From positions 159,489-223,488 of the forward strand of contig NW_005194814.1 of NCBI RefSeq assembly GCF_000372725.1: a stretch of DNA of 64,000 nt. Direction: 5' to 3'. The stretch is from Emiliania huxleyi CCMP1516 (lineage: Eukaryota; Haptophyta; Isochrysidales; Noelaerhabdaceae). The notes under the pieces were generated by a model that saw nothing but the letters and a program-made list of their open reading frames with translations, made no database searches and was not told the origin of the DNA. Of the stretch, positions 1 to 10,322 are shown piece after piece. Numbering within the stretch: the first letter of the stretch is position 1; each line of letters opens with the position of its first letter. The position numbers were made by a program, and so were the translations under genes.

Positions 1-19
1 GGAGGGAGCGGCGAGGGCG

Positions 20-38
20 GCGGCGGCGAGGGCGGGCT

Positions 39-96
<58 letters not shown>

Positions 97-128
97 GGCG
101 AGGGCGGCGGTAGCGGCGGCGGCGGCGG
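20..128. repeat. GGC/GGCGAG trinucleotide-rich tract
   Basis: Nearly uninterrupted GGC and GAGGGC units at the window edge. The tract would encode poly-Gly or poly-Ala in several frames, so it says little about coding by itself. It leads into the Gly/Ser-rich frame that follows. Confidence 0.8.
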
Positions 129-129
129 T

Positions 130-979
130 GTGGATGGAGGTGGCGGGGGCGCCTGCGGGTCGCCGAGAGGGATGCGGGGCGGAGCTGGCGATGGAGGCAG
201 CAGCGGAGGCGGCTTTGGCGGCTGGAGCGGAGGCGGAGGAAGGGACGGCGCCTCGCCCGATCCCGGCTCGCCCGATCCCGGCTCTTCGCCCGACCCTGGG
301 GTGATAGGCGGCGGCGGCAGCGGCGGCGGCGCAGCCGGTGTCGGCGCAGCCGGCGGCGGTAGCAGCGGCGGCAGCGGCGGCGGCAGCCACGGCGGCAGCG
401 GCGGCGGCGCCCGTGGCTGCTCACCGGAGCCAGCCTCGCCAGAGCCAGCCTCGCCAGAGCCAGCCTCGCCAGAGCCAGTCTCGCCGGGGGTAGGGTCCGG
501 CGCGCCAGGCGGAGGGGACGAGGTGGGCGCCGAGGGAGCGCCGGCTAGAGGCGTCGCCGGCGGGTCCGGCGGCGAGCGAGGCGCAGAAGAGGGAGGCTGC
601 AAAGGCACGGGCGCCGCAGCCTCCCGGGACGTTGGTGCTGCTGGAGGTGCCGGGAGGGTGGGTGGCGTGTCTTGCCCGGGAGGCTGCGGCGGCACCAGCG
701 GCGGCGGCGGCGAGGTGGGGAGGCTCGGCGCGGCGGGCGGGGAAAGCTGCGGCGGCGACTGCGGCGTGGCAGGCACCAGAGAGACTGGTGGCGGCAGAGT
801 GCTCGCCGCGGCCGGCAGTGCCGATTCCTGGTCTGGTGCCGAACCCTGGTCTGGTGCTGCCGGTGGCAGCGCCGACGATGGCAGCGCCGGAGCAGGAGGG
901 GGAGGATGGTGTGCTTTCGAGTCGACTGCCCTGCCCGTTTTGGGGTCGATGGTGGGCTTTGCTGACCCGACGGCCATTA
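130..979 (+). CDS. Gly/Ser-rich low-complexity reading frame, partial
   Basis: An open frame rich in Gly, Ser and Ala, with protein-level repeats: DPGSP units near residues 45-57 and four SPEPA-type units near residues 102-120. I recognise no domain. The repeats read sensibly only in this frame (SPEP, SPDP), which gives modest support for coding. The frame is cut at 977-979 by the Harbinger transposon. With one TTA copy removed it stays in register with sequence beyond 5499 (reading on as TDWPNPTPNRARVC), so the element may sit inside an exon. The start is uncertain and the gene may extend left of the window. It could also be non-coding GC-rich DNA. Confidence 0.3.
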
Positions 980-1941
980 GAGGTTCACGAGAGTTGAACT
1001 CTGCAACATTTTTACGACGCGGTCGCCCTCTGGCGGGCTCTGCCACGCGATGGCACCCTCCAGCACACTCAGCCTCAATCGGTCAAACTCTGTTACAGTG
1101 AAGGAGTGCAGCAGAGTGTGGTTGAGTGCAGGTGGGAATCAAATGGTCGTCCGGTTGCGCACACAGTCAGCACACGAACTCGGCCACACTCGGTCACACC
1201 CAGAGAATTCGTTGGGACGGAAGCCAGAGTGCTGCAGCGCTCTCCCACAGGCAAGCAAACTCTGCCGCCCTCAGCCGCACTCGCACTCTGCTGCACTCTG
1301 CTGCGCTCTGCTACAATCTGCTGCACTCGGCCAGTCAGTGGCGTGGCAGCACACACAATCCACCGGCACGGAAGCACTGAGCCACCGCACGGAGGCGCGG
1401 GCCGCGTCTCCCCGCCAGCCCTCTTGTTCGAGTCTCGCACCCACCGTGCCGGCGGCCCGGCGGCCGCCGCGCCTGCCGCCTCCTTCCCGAATGCACAGCC
1501 CCCGGCTCGCGCCGGGCCGCTCTCCGCGACCAGTCAGAGCAGCCTGTCCTACTCGGTCACGCGACGACAGCGGCACGCGAGCGCGGCCCTCGCCAAAGCC
1601 GCGACAATACAAGAGCTGGCCAAAGGCTGCGCGGCAGCGGCGAGACGCACATCGCAGCGGCCGAGGCAGCGCGCACCCGCCGAGCGTAGACTGCCTACAC
1701 ACAGGCCATGCATGTGAGCTCTCCAACGTACGCGCCGTGCGGCACGACCAAAGACCGACGCCTATCCGGCGAGACAAAAGAGCACCGACGGCGACGCCAC
1801 GCATCCGTGAAGGTGTTTAGGTGCACGTCGGCCTCTCGTGCCGTGCGCAGGAAGAGAGAGGCGCTGCCAGAAGCTCGCGCGGGCGAAGTGGTAGAAAGAT
1901 CGTCGGGGAGCGCCAGCGCTGGCTAAAAGCCCGACGAAGCT
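980..1941 (+). repeat. Left terminal inverted arm of the Harbinger element, outer part
   Basis: Pairs inverted with about 4476-5495. The homology is broken from about 1942 to 2782 by extra sequence and resumes at 2783-2955, which pairs with about 4285-4426. The apparent long frames here are mirror images of those in the right arm and are not separate genes. Confidence 0.85.
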
Positions 1942-1984
1942 GGTGCTCTCACGGCGCGAGGAGGCACGGTCGCAATTCGCTTCT

Positions 1985-2165
1985 CCAAGATGTTTTTTTT
2001 TCAGTGTATGTAGTTCTTACGTACATTCCCGTAGGAGACTCTGCTGACAGGGTTTGCGATGAGGAGCGGCCCGAAGGGTTTCTCGGAGGTTAGTGCACCT
2101 TTTTCAGTGTATGTAGCTCTTACGAACATACCCGTAGGCGAACTGCTGACAGGGTTTGCGATGAG
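1985..2165. repeat. Imperfect ~85-bp direct repeat pair inside the left arm
   Basis: Two copies begin at about 1987 and 2102 with TTTTTCAGTGTATGTAG and run through GACAGGGTTTGCGATGAGGA. They lie in the extra DNA that interrupts the left arm and have no counterpart in the right arm. Confidence 0.75.
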
Positions 2166-2502
2166 GAGCGATCCGAACGTGGTATTCGGGTGATTAGATC
2201 ACTACCGCCGAAGCGCAAGCGCTTGGAGCAAGGGAACTGCCACGTATGGGTCCCAGACTAGCACCCCACCTCGCGGGCCGACGTTCTGGCCCAGCAAGGC
2301 TGCTGCGGAGCACTCGGGGCCGATGTTCTGGCCCAGCGAGGCCGCTGCCCTTTTTTACGCTTTTGGGGGGCACGAGTCGAGAGGTTTTTCAGAGGTAGAT
2401 CTCCGGATCTCGACAAAGCGTTGTTCGGAGAAGTGCCTCGACGGACGAAATGGTCTGAGTCCTCGGTGCCTGTTTTGAGAAAGAAGAAACAGAATTAGAA
2501 CC

Positions 2503-2757
2503 ACGGTCACGACCACGTGGTCGCGTGGGTGGTCGCCATCATACGACCAGCGACCACGCGACCAGAAACCCTATATGGTCGCCAACATACGGCCAGCTGG
2601 TCGCGTGGTCGCCAACTTGCGACCACGGTCACGACCACTCTGGCAGAGTGGTCGCCAAAGTACGACCAGCGACCACGCGACCAAAAACCCTATATGGTCG
2701 CCAACATACGGCCAGCTGGTCGCGTGGTCGCCAACTTGCGACCACGGTACGCTCGGG
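2503..2757. repeat. GCGACCA/TGGTCGC tandem and inverted repeat block
   Basis: Two adjacent units of about 130 bp, nearly identical, each built from many copies of TGGTCGC and its complement GCGACCA. The dense inverted copies could fold into several hairpins. The block sits in the extra part of the left transposon arm and may be the remains of another element or a cluster of binding sites. Confidence 0.8.
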
Positions 2758-3346
2758 GGCATAAAAAAATAACCTCGAATGCCTAGTGCGGCCACGGCCC
2801 AAATGAGCGAAACCGCTGGAAGCGGCGCAGCTCCAGGGCGCTCACGTGGCCAACAATCTTCCTCAACTGTGGCAAGCTCCTCAACGCTATGCGTGAATCT
2901 GAAGGCGGCCCGCCCCTGGGCGAAGAGGCCATGCCTATTTTTCATTTTCTCTTTCTGTCCAAGCGTGAACAGACTGAGCCTATTCTCAGTTTGTCCAAGC
3001 ATGGTGCTATAACCAGGTGATATATAAAAGTGAACTCCTCCATCCACGCCAGACCCCCCCTCCCCGTTCAGTTCTCACGACGCCCAACGTCCTCCAGCCT
3101 CCCTCCGCTCGAGCTCCACGAGCCGATACTCGACTGTAGCGTTAGCATCGCGCCCCACGCGCAAACAAAGGCCAAAGTCGCGCGGGTTGCAGCTGGCATT
3201 CTATGCTCCAGAGCATTCGCAGGCAGACCGGCAGACGCCGCACCACCTCATTAATTGTGAACAAAGTGTGTGAACACAACTCGTACGTTCCCGCGTTTGT
3301 CGCCCTCTCTCTCTCTCTCTGTGCGGCAGTGCGGCTCCCCTTCGCC

Positions 3347-4426
3347 ATGCCGCCAGCGTGGACCTTTCGCATTGAACACTGCCAGACAAAGCGCGGCGCA
3401 AAGAGGGACACTGGCTTTTACGCCTCCGTCCTGCAGGAGGCTGTCCAAAACACGACAGACGCCGATATGTGCTTCCGAGGAAGACTTCAGCCGCGGCAGC
3501 ACCCTTGGAGGCGGCTCGTTTACCTGTACTGTTATTTCATGTGGATTCACCTCGCGCTCCATATCGGCCGGGAGGAGGAGTGGTCGCTCGTCGGCAATGG
3601 CAATATTCCAGGCAACTGGAACGGTGTCAGTGATGCAACGTGGTACGCTGAGGTGGTGCCGGTAGCCGAGGCATTTGCTGCTAATTTGAACGAGGTGCGA
3701 AGCCAGGATCGCTACGATCCATACAACCATGCGCCCTTTTTCGATACAATGTACACGAGCGTGGTGGACACCTTGCCCATCTACGTGACGGAGCCATCCC
3801 GCTGGGCGGAAGCGACACTGCTCTATGCGCACAAATACAAGAGGTTCCTACGATATCTGCTCTAGGCCTACAATTCACTATCATAGGACTGCCAATCTGT
3901 CTGCCCTCTGCCTTCGGAGAGCTCCTGCTGCAGTAATTGACTGCTCCCAGCCTGCTTACCCTCCCTCTGCCCTGATCCCCAAAGGCACGTGTACAAGTGG
4001 CAGCTTGGCATCACCTTTCTTGGTGCAATTGTCTTGTGGACAGGCCCACACCTGGGGTCTGATTCTGACGCCACAATCTGGCGCAGGACACGCCGTCAGC
4101 ACCGGTTCCGACACGGTGAGCGCTGGCTGGGAGATCTCGGCTACGTTGGCTGCCGTGGCATCCTCACCAAGTTCAAGAAGAACCAGATGAACGGTCCCGG
4201 ACGACGCATCGATAAGAGGCGCTTTAATCGCGCTCATGAGCGTATTCGGAACCGGGTTGAGAATGTGGTGCGCTACGTGAAGCGGCATCAGCTCTTCGCC
4301 CAAGGGCGGGCCTTCACGCATAGCGTTGAGGAGCTCGCCACAGTCATGAAGATTGTTGGCCACGTGAGCGCCCTGGAGCTGCGCCGCTTCCAGCGGTTTC
4401 GCTCATTTGGGCCGTGGCCGCACTAG
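3347..4426 (+). CDS. Harbinger-type DDE transposase, two exons
   Basis: Exon 1 is 3347-3843 and exon 2 is 3985-4426. Joining AG|GTTCCT to CCAAAG|GCACG gives a 312-residue protein in one frame. It fits the DDE_Tnp_4 (PF13359) pattern of PIF/Harbinger transposases: a first acidic residue in FFDTMYTSVVDTLPIYV, a second in the GPHLGSDSDATIW stretch, a third in ERWLGDLGYVG, and the conserved basic/glutamate helix RIRNRVENVVRYVKRHQLF near the C-terminus. The enzyme would cut and rejoin the element ends in the nucleus. ATG 3347 precedes MPPAWTFR; an in-frame ATG at 3203 would add 48 Ser/Leu-rich residues and is less likely. The last ~50 codons lie within the right inverted arm. Family assignment rests on motifs and the TTA duplication. 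Confidence 0.85.
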
Positions 4427-5495
4427 TATACTAGTCGGCTATGGTGATATTTGTTTTTTATATGCCGCACAGCTTCGTCGGGCTTTTAGCCAGCGCTGGC
4501 GCTCCCCGACGATCTTTCTACCACTTCGCCCGCGCGAGCTTCTGGCAGCGCCTCTCTCTTCCTGCGCACGGCACGAGAGGCCGACGTGCACCTAAACACC
4601 TACACGGATGCGTGGCGTCGCCGTCGGTGCTCTTTTGTCTCGCCGGATAGGCGTCGGTCTTTGGTCGTGCCGCACGGCGCGTACGTTGGAGAGCTCACAT
4701 GCACGGCCTGCGTGTAGGCAGTCTACGCTCGGCGGGTGCGCGCTGCCTCGGCCGCTGCGATGTGCGTCTCGCCGCTGCCGCGCAGCCTTTGGCCAGCTCT
4801 TGTATTGTCGCGGCCGTGGCGAGGGCCGCGCTCGCGTGCCGCTGTCGTCGCGTGACCGAGTAGGACAGGCTGCTCTGACTGGTCGCGGAGAACGGCCCGG
4901 CGCGAACCGGGGGCTGTGCATTCAGGAAGGAGGCGGCAGGCGCGGCGGCCGCCGGGCCGCCGGCACGGTGGGTGCGAGACTCGAACAAGAGGGCTGGCGG
5001 GGAGACGCGGCCCGCGCCTCCGTGCGGTGGCTCGATGGCCTGCTGCGCCCGGCGGCTCCATCCGTGCTGCGTGGTCCAGGACTATCCGCCAGACTCAGCC
5101 GCACTCAGCCGCACTCAGCCGCACTCTGCTGCACTCTGCTGCACTCTGCTGCACTCTGCTGCACTCTGTTGCTATCTTCCGCCCTCAGTAATACTCGGCC
5201 ACAGTCGGGCACAGTAGTCGGCCGTGCTCATGAACACTCTTCGATGCCGAACGAAGGCACCCTCTGACTGCACGGACTCTGCCACACTCAGTCACATCGA
5301 GTGCCAGGTGGGAAGGGCTCATCTCGGGGTCGGGGTGCGTGGTAGAGTGTGGCCGAGTGTGGCCGTGCCGAGGTTGGCCTTGTTTACACTCTGCTACAGT
5401 CAAGCACGATCAGCCGCCCTCGGTTACACTCTTTCTGGCTACGCCGCTATCTGCCCACCTCGGCAGCTGGGTAGAGTTCAACTCTCGTGAACCTC
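4285..5495 (-). repeat. Right terminal inverted arm of the Harbinger element
   Basis: Inverted copy of the left arm, uninterrupted here. It contains the transposase 3' end, then non-coding sequence, then a run of 10-bp GCACTCTGCT-type units (about 5095-5175) before the tip. Such subterminal repeats are usual transposase-binding regions in this superfamily. Confidence 0.85.
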
Positions 5496-5498
5496 TTA

Positions 5499-6129
5499 CA
5501 GATTGGCCCAATCCGACACCCAATCGAGCACGTGTCTGCGCTCGGTGTTTCTCTTTCGTCGCAGTCGAGGAGGGTAGCGAGGATTGGTGTGAAGCGATCC
5601 AATCGGGCACCGCACCGTGCTGTATGTATCCATGTTTCCGGAACCAAAAAGGAAGGAAGCGAGAGGGTCCCATGGCTTTGGTTTCGAAAAATTTCAGGGA
5701 ATCTCAAGGGTGTTTGGTGCTCCATTGGCAACTCTCGAGTTTCCCTGAGTCTGAGAGCTGGTCTGGGGCAAAATCTGAGGCGAAACCGAGGAAATCGGCA
5801 AAAACCAAAATACCCCGGTATTTTGCCGATTTGGCTGATTTGGGCCCAAACCAGCTGATTTCCACGGAGTTTCCTCGGGAAACTAGAGAGGAAACGAGAG
5901 GGTGCTGTGGAGAAACCCGGAAAGGAAACGAGACGGGGTGCGCGAGGAAACATGGTCATGGATACAGCCTAAGTCGCTCCACAAAAGGCAGCACACGCGT
6001 TGGTGCCCAGTCCGAGCCTGGCTCCTGTTCTTCACCTCAGATACACACACTCATACACACCCATACACACACGCAACGCAAATCCCGCACACCGCACAGC
6101 AAGGACACGATCGGGGCAGTTTATTTACC
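5499..6129. other. Segment between two transposons with a foldback
   Basis: Less GC-rich than its surroundings. It includes a near-perfect hairpin at about 5788-5833 (arms AAATCGGCAAAA / TTTTGCCGATTT around a CCGG centre) and a CACACA-type run at 6040-6080. The first ~150 bases continue the frame of the Gly/Ser-rich sequence left of the Harbinger element; beyond that I see no convincing gene. Confidence 0.5.
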
Positions 6130-7050
6130 CATAGCGGGTGGGTAGGCCCTAAAACGGCGGGAGGGGTAGGGCTATATCGACAGAGCTAGAGGGCTCAACC
6201 ACCCCTCCACCCCTCCAACCTTCCACCCCTCCACCCTCCCGGAGCGAGAGAGGTCCGTCTTCGAGCCCTCCCACTTCCACTCCTCTCCGACCGGAGGGCT
6301 CGCCAGCCCACAGGGCTGGAGGGGTCCCCATCGGATCGGCGTCGGGAGGGCTCCACAGGGCTAACCCCCTCCTCGGACGCCGGTGGGCTCGGAGGGACGG
6401 TCGGACAAGGGAGGATCTTCGTGGCGGGAGGGCTCGAGAGGGGTCGGAAGGGCCCTCCGGGAGGGGTCGCAAAAATATAAAGAAAACGAAGTCGCGGCTT
6501 ATGTGACTGCCCCCCAAGAGGGCTCGGAGGGCTCGGAGGGCTCAGAGGGCTCGGAGGGCTCGGAGGGCTGGAGGGCTGGAGGGCTCCATTAGGGCTCGGA
6601 GGGGTCGATCCTCTGAGCCCTCCGAGCCCTCCGTAGTCCGTACCGAGCCCCCCGAGCCCTCCACACCCTCCAAGCCTCGGAAGCCCCCCGAGCCCGGCTC
6701 GGCGGCTCGCCCCTCCGAGCCCTCCGGGCACTCCATCCCTTGTGAGCCCTCCCGAGCCCTCCCGAGCCCACCAGCGCCACCCTCGTGCCTCTCTGCCCTC
6801 CGAGCCCTCCGACCCCTCCGAGCTCTCCACCTCTCCCAAGCCCTCACGAGCCCTCCTACGCCTCGCTTTTGGCCAGCTCTCCCAGCCCCCACCCCTCCGA
6901 GTGCCCTCCTGGGCCCTGCCGCCTGACACCTCTATCGGTGGAGGGCTTTTTAGGTCACGGTACACACTCCCGCCCTCCCGACCCCCCTCCACACCCCTAC
7001 AGCGGCACCCCTACCCCTCCCGCCGTTTTAGGGCCTACCCACCCGCACTC
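6130..7050. mobile_element. Non-autonomous element with 8-bp TSD (hAT-like), 921 bp
   Basis: Flanked by TATTTACC at 6122-6129 and 7051-7058. The left end starts CATAGCGGGTGGGTAGGCCC; the right end is its near complement ending ACCCACCCGCACTC. The 8-bp duplication points to the hAT superfamily, though the termini are not diagnostic. The inside has no gene. It is a large foldback in which GGAGGGCTC units dominate the left half and GAGCCCTCC units the right half. A 2.0-kb relative with a different 8-bp duplication lies at 59437-61425 and a truncated one ends at 26197. Confidence 0.85.
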
Positions 7051-7088
7051 TATTTACCTGCGGCTTTTGGGCTACATCTCCTACGAAC

Positions 7089-7445
7089 GTGCTACGAGGT
7101 CCCACCCCTACCGAGCTCGAGGGCTCGAAGAGCGCTCTCGAGCTCAAGAACCTGGTGCACCGCGGCGATGAGATTCGCCACGTCCGGCCGGCACTCGAGC
7201 AAGCCACCAAGGTCCAAGCCAACGCGCTCTTTGCACAGGTGCGAGAGCGCTTCGACCTCAGCGTCGAGCACAAGCTGCAGGCGCTCTTCCCCGCCGAGCT
7301 ACCCCTGTCGCCGAGAAGTAGCGCCGGACGCACCGGCACCGCCATCAGTTTTAGCATGTCAGTTTTGTGGAGTCTCGCTTTGTTATACGAGCCCCGTTAC
7401 ACTTACCTCGTTGTCTTTGTTTGCTTGTCAGTCTTGCTTGTTTGA
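7089..7445 (+). CDS. Unrecognised short frame downstream of the hAT-like insertion
   Basis: Codes for 118 residues. The middle (residues 13-70) looks like an amphipathic helical segment rich in Glu, Lys, Leu and Arg (ALELKNLVHRGDEIRHV and following); the C-terminal 30 residues are hydrophobic. No family recognised. It may be a last exon whose upstream part lies beyond the transposon, or chance. Low confidence. Confidence 0.3.
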   Translation: MLRGPTPTELEGSKSALELKNLVHRGDEIRHVRPALEQATKVQANALFAQVRERFDLSVEHKLQALFPAELPLSPRSSAGRTGTAISFSMSVLWSLALLYEPRYTYLVVFVCLSVLLV

Positions 7446-7677
7446 GAGAGAGATTTTTGAAAACCAACAAGAAATCACCACCCCCACAGTGATTTGGGCT
7501 CGGCAGCTTGTCAGCCCTCAGCCGAAGCTGGGGCCGGTCCCGTAGCCGAGAGAGCCCGCGCCGTTGAGTTCGACGCGTGTTTCTTGTTTGTTTTGCTGTC
7601 TGACTGTAGACTGAGAGAGACTCTCTCTCTTGCTGTCTGTGGTCAGTCAAGAAAGAAAGAAAAAAGCAGAGAAAGCA

Positions 7678-7726
7678 GGGATGGGAGGACGGCACGCCGC
7701 CACCACACAGGGATTTTAAGGAGAGG
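7678..7726 (+). promoter_or_regulatory. Shared promoter-like module, copy 1
   Basis: A ~49-bp block running from GGGATGGGAGGACGGCACG through CACACAGGGATTTTAAGG to GAGAGG. It is preceded by an A/G-rich AAGAAAGAAA stretch and lies 156 bp upstream of the sphingomyelinase-like start codon. The same block occurs before two other unrelated genes (37545-37595; split copy at 42742-42761 plus 43098-43129). The GATTTTAAGG core resembles a TATA-like element. A promoter role is inferred from position and recurrence; an alternative is a dispersed repeat carried into 5' regions. Confidence 0.6.
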
Positions 7727-7881
7727 GGTGCCAACCGCCAAGCAACGGTAATTTTTTCTTCTGCCCTGTGTTAGTGCCAGTGCGAGCCAGTCCCGTGCCC
7801 AGTCCTGTGCCCAGTGTCGTGCGAGGGAGTTTTGTTGTAAGATTCTTCTGCCCGCGCCGGATTTCGGGCACCGTTGGCCCG

Positions 7882-9955
7882 ATGATCCAAGCAGCACCGC
7901 CATCCTCGCCGCTGCTGCGGCGCAGCGCCGAGACCACTAGCAACAGGGCCTCCGCCTCCTGCACCATCGCGCTGATTGCCATTTTTACCGCCGCTGCCGC
8001 CTGCGCCATCCTCTCCTCGCAACCGCCGCATGAGCTCCCCCCCAAAGATCCAGCCTTCAATGTCGTCGATCGCCGTGGCCGCGCAGTCATCATATCGGAC
8101 GCCCACGTGCTGCAGCGCTACAATGCGTCGTATGGCAGGTCGTGCCGCTGCGCGGGCCGCTGTGGTCCAAACCAGACGGGCACCGCCTCGTGGCAAGCGT
8201 GCCCCGACAGCTGCCTACTTCCAGAGCCGGGCAGCCCGTTTGGCCAGTACGGGTGTGACGGGCCGCCAGCGCTGGTCAAGATGGCCTTCCGAGAGGCGCG
8301 GCGGCTGGTCGCGTCGCCCGACTTTGTGCTGTATCTCGGGTGCATGTCGGGCCATGACATGCCGAACCTCGCGACGGCCATGTCGAACCTGCGCCTCGTC
8401 CGCGACCAGCTGCACGCGTTGTACGAGGGCAGCGTGATCTCGTGTCCGGTCATCGGCAACAACGACGTCTTTGAGGACTACGAGGTAGGCCTCGAGCAGA
8501 ACGAGCCGCTCCGGACACAGGCGAGCCGCTCCCAGCCAGCACGGACTCGCATGAACCCGCGCCGCTCAGCGTTGGCTCGCGTCGCAGAGGAGGCGACGCC
8601 CTGACTGCTCGATGCGCGGCCCGCGGCAGGCGAGTCTCTTTCGGCAGATCTGCGACCTGGACGCGGCGCAGGAGGCGCGCCTGCCGCCGGGCCGCCTGGG
8701 CCGCCTGCCCTCAGGCCCTCGTCCAGGACACGCCACACGCCCCGCCCCACGCCCCGCCCCGCCAGGCGAGCCTCGCCGCCGGCGGGTTCTACGCGCAGCA
8801 GCTCGTGCCTCCCTCCGCCTCGCGGCCAGGCCTGCGCCTCGTCGCCATCAACACGAACCTCTACTCCGCCGTCGGGCCGCGCATGCCGTGGAACGCTCCT
8901 TGGAGCCCCTCCACGCTCCCCGACCCGCGCGGCCAGTTTGCCTGGCGCGAGCGGCGGGTCGCGGCCATGTCTCGGGCGGCCGTGCCTCGGCCATGTCGCG
9001 GCCGAGCCTCCGCCGTAGGCTCGAGCAGCAGCTCGCGGCTGTCGCTGCGGCGGGCGAGCGCGCGTACATCGCGGGGCACCTCCCGCCGACTCTCGACTCG
9101 TTCCGCAGAGAGCCGATGTGGAACCAGATCTACGCGGACCGCTTCTTTGCGATTGTGCGGCGGCAGATCGGCGCGAGCCCGGCGGAGCGCTCCCCGGCCG
9201 CCAGTGCCGGGCCCCTCTGGAGCGGGGACCGGCCTGCGAGCAGGCGTGATCGACGGCCTCTTCTTCAGCCACCTCCACTCCGACGAGTTTCGGCTGATCC
9301 CGGGCGTCACCGCCGCCGCCGCGCCCATTATCCACATCATCTCGTCGGTCACGCCCATCTACGGAGGCAACCCGACCGTCTACGAGATGCGGCACGCCGC
9401 CGCCGCGCCGGCGGAGGCAGACCGCAGCCGCGGCGTCTCGTTTCGGCCGGTGCGGCTGACGCAGCACGCGGCCCTTCTCGGCGACGCCAGCTTCACCAAG
9501 GCGATCACCACGCCCGCCGCCTTTCGCGCCGCCGGCATCTCGAACGGAGACTACGCGGCGGTGGTCGACTCGCTGACCAGCGGCTCCGCGGACGGCGACT
9601 TGGCGCGAAAACGTCTGCTGCAGCGACCGCACCCCCCCCACCCCCTCCTCTCACCCCCGCCTTTCCCACGAAGGTGTACCGCGCGATGCACGAAAAGTAC
9701 CACTCGTGGAATGGCGGCGCAGAGAGCTGCAGCAGCACAGCCGACCGGCTCCAGACTTGCGCGACTTGCACGAATGGCTGCCGCATCGCGAACGCTTGCC
9801 TTTACAGGGCCGCAGCGGGCGGCCGTGCCGCGTGGCAGCGCTGCGTGGACACGACGACGCTCGGCGGCGCGGCGTGCAGCGACGACAGACACTGCGGCGA
9901 AGGCTTCGGCTGCCAGTGCACGGCCCGGCGCTGCTCGTGTGAACTGGAGCAATAG
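7882..9955 (+). CDS. Acid sphingomyelinase-like phosphodiesterase with Cys-rich tail
   Basis: Six exons rebuilt by frame: 7882-8484, 8630-8674, 8766-8944, 9019-9170, 9244-9602, 9674-9955, giving 539 residues. The first intron is GT-AG and the other four GC-AG. The protein has an N-terminal membrane anchor or signal (residues ~25-45, SCTIALIAIFTAAAACAI), then calcineurin-type metallophosphatase motifs of the SMPD/SMPDL3 family: ISDAHVLQRYN, GNNDVFEDYE, AINTNLYS, AGHLPP and the SHLHSDEF metal motif. It should hydrolyse phosphodiester lipids or nucleotides outside the cell or in an acidic compartment. In the first motif DAH replaces the more usual DxHxD, and SHLH stands where GHTH is usual. The last exon adds about 90 residues with 14 cysteines, not typical of the family and perhaps a surface-binding domain. 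The start is the first ATG before the membrane segment. Confidence 0.85.
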
Positions 9956-10322
9956 CGCGCCCGCTCTTCCGTCCAGCGCTCTCGCGATTTATCTTCCGTC
10001 TTCGGCGCCGCCCGGCACCGCACTCGGAGCACTTGGACCGCGCAGCTCGCCACAGCTGCCTATCTCCGCAGAGCACAGGCCCGGGGGTCATTCATACGTC
10101 TATTGTACTTTCTGTGTTTGGACACGGGTCGGTATCAGGTTACACGCAACACGGAAGAAAGAACTGGTACCGCGAGGAAATTTTCCGTTCTCGTCCGTGT
10201 CGTCGTCCGTCGTCGTCCGACTCGCGTCCTCCCCACAGCGGCTGTGCCATAGGCCCGCTCACATAACTCAGTCAACACTCTCGCACAGAGAAAAGTCTTT
10301 TTTTGGCACGTGACTCGCTCGA

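Larger units (their letters stand above)
980..5495 (+). mobile_element. PIF/Harbinger-type DNA transposon, complete, 4516 bp
   Basis: Both ends carry the same inverted terminus (GAGGTTCACGAGAGTTGAAC at 980 and its complement ending at 5495). Each is flanked by a TTA copy (977-979 and 5496-5498), the 3-bp TWA duplication typical of PIF/Harbinger elements. Arms of about 1 kb match each other inverted. They hold 10-bp GCACTCTGCT tandem units close to the tips, best seen at 5095-5175. The arms reach so far inward that the left arm contains an inverted copy of the last ~50 codons of the transposase. Between the arms lies a two-exon DDE transposase. The left arm also carries about 0.8 kb of extra DNA (1942-2782). 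The arms are only slightly diverged and the transposase frame is open, so the element looks young and possibly capable of movement. I saw no companion Myb/SANT gene. Confidence 0.9.

Noticed and set aside
1050-1820. Long frames in both Harbinger arms (also 4592-5267)
   Set aside because: They are mirror copies in the inverted arms, lack motifs and match no protein family.
6195-6992. Gly/Arg-rich and Pro/Ser-rich frames in the hAT-like element (also 60704-61406)
   Set aside because: Translations of 9-bp GGAGGGCTC units; no transposase motif.
8805-10313. 502-residue plus-strand frame over the sphingomyelinase-like gene
   Set aside because: Overlaps the true exons in another frame and crosses their introns; only one short part coincides with an exon.
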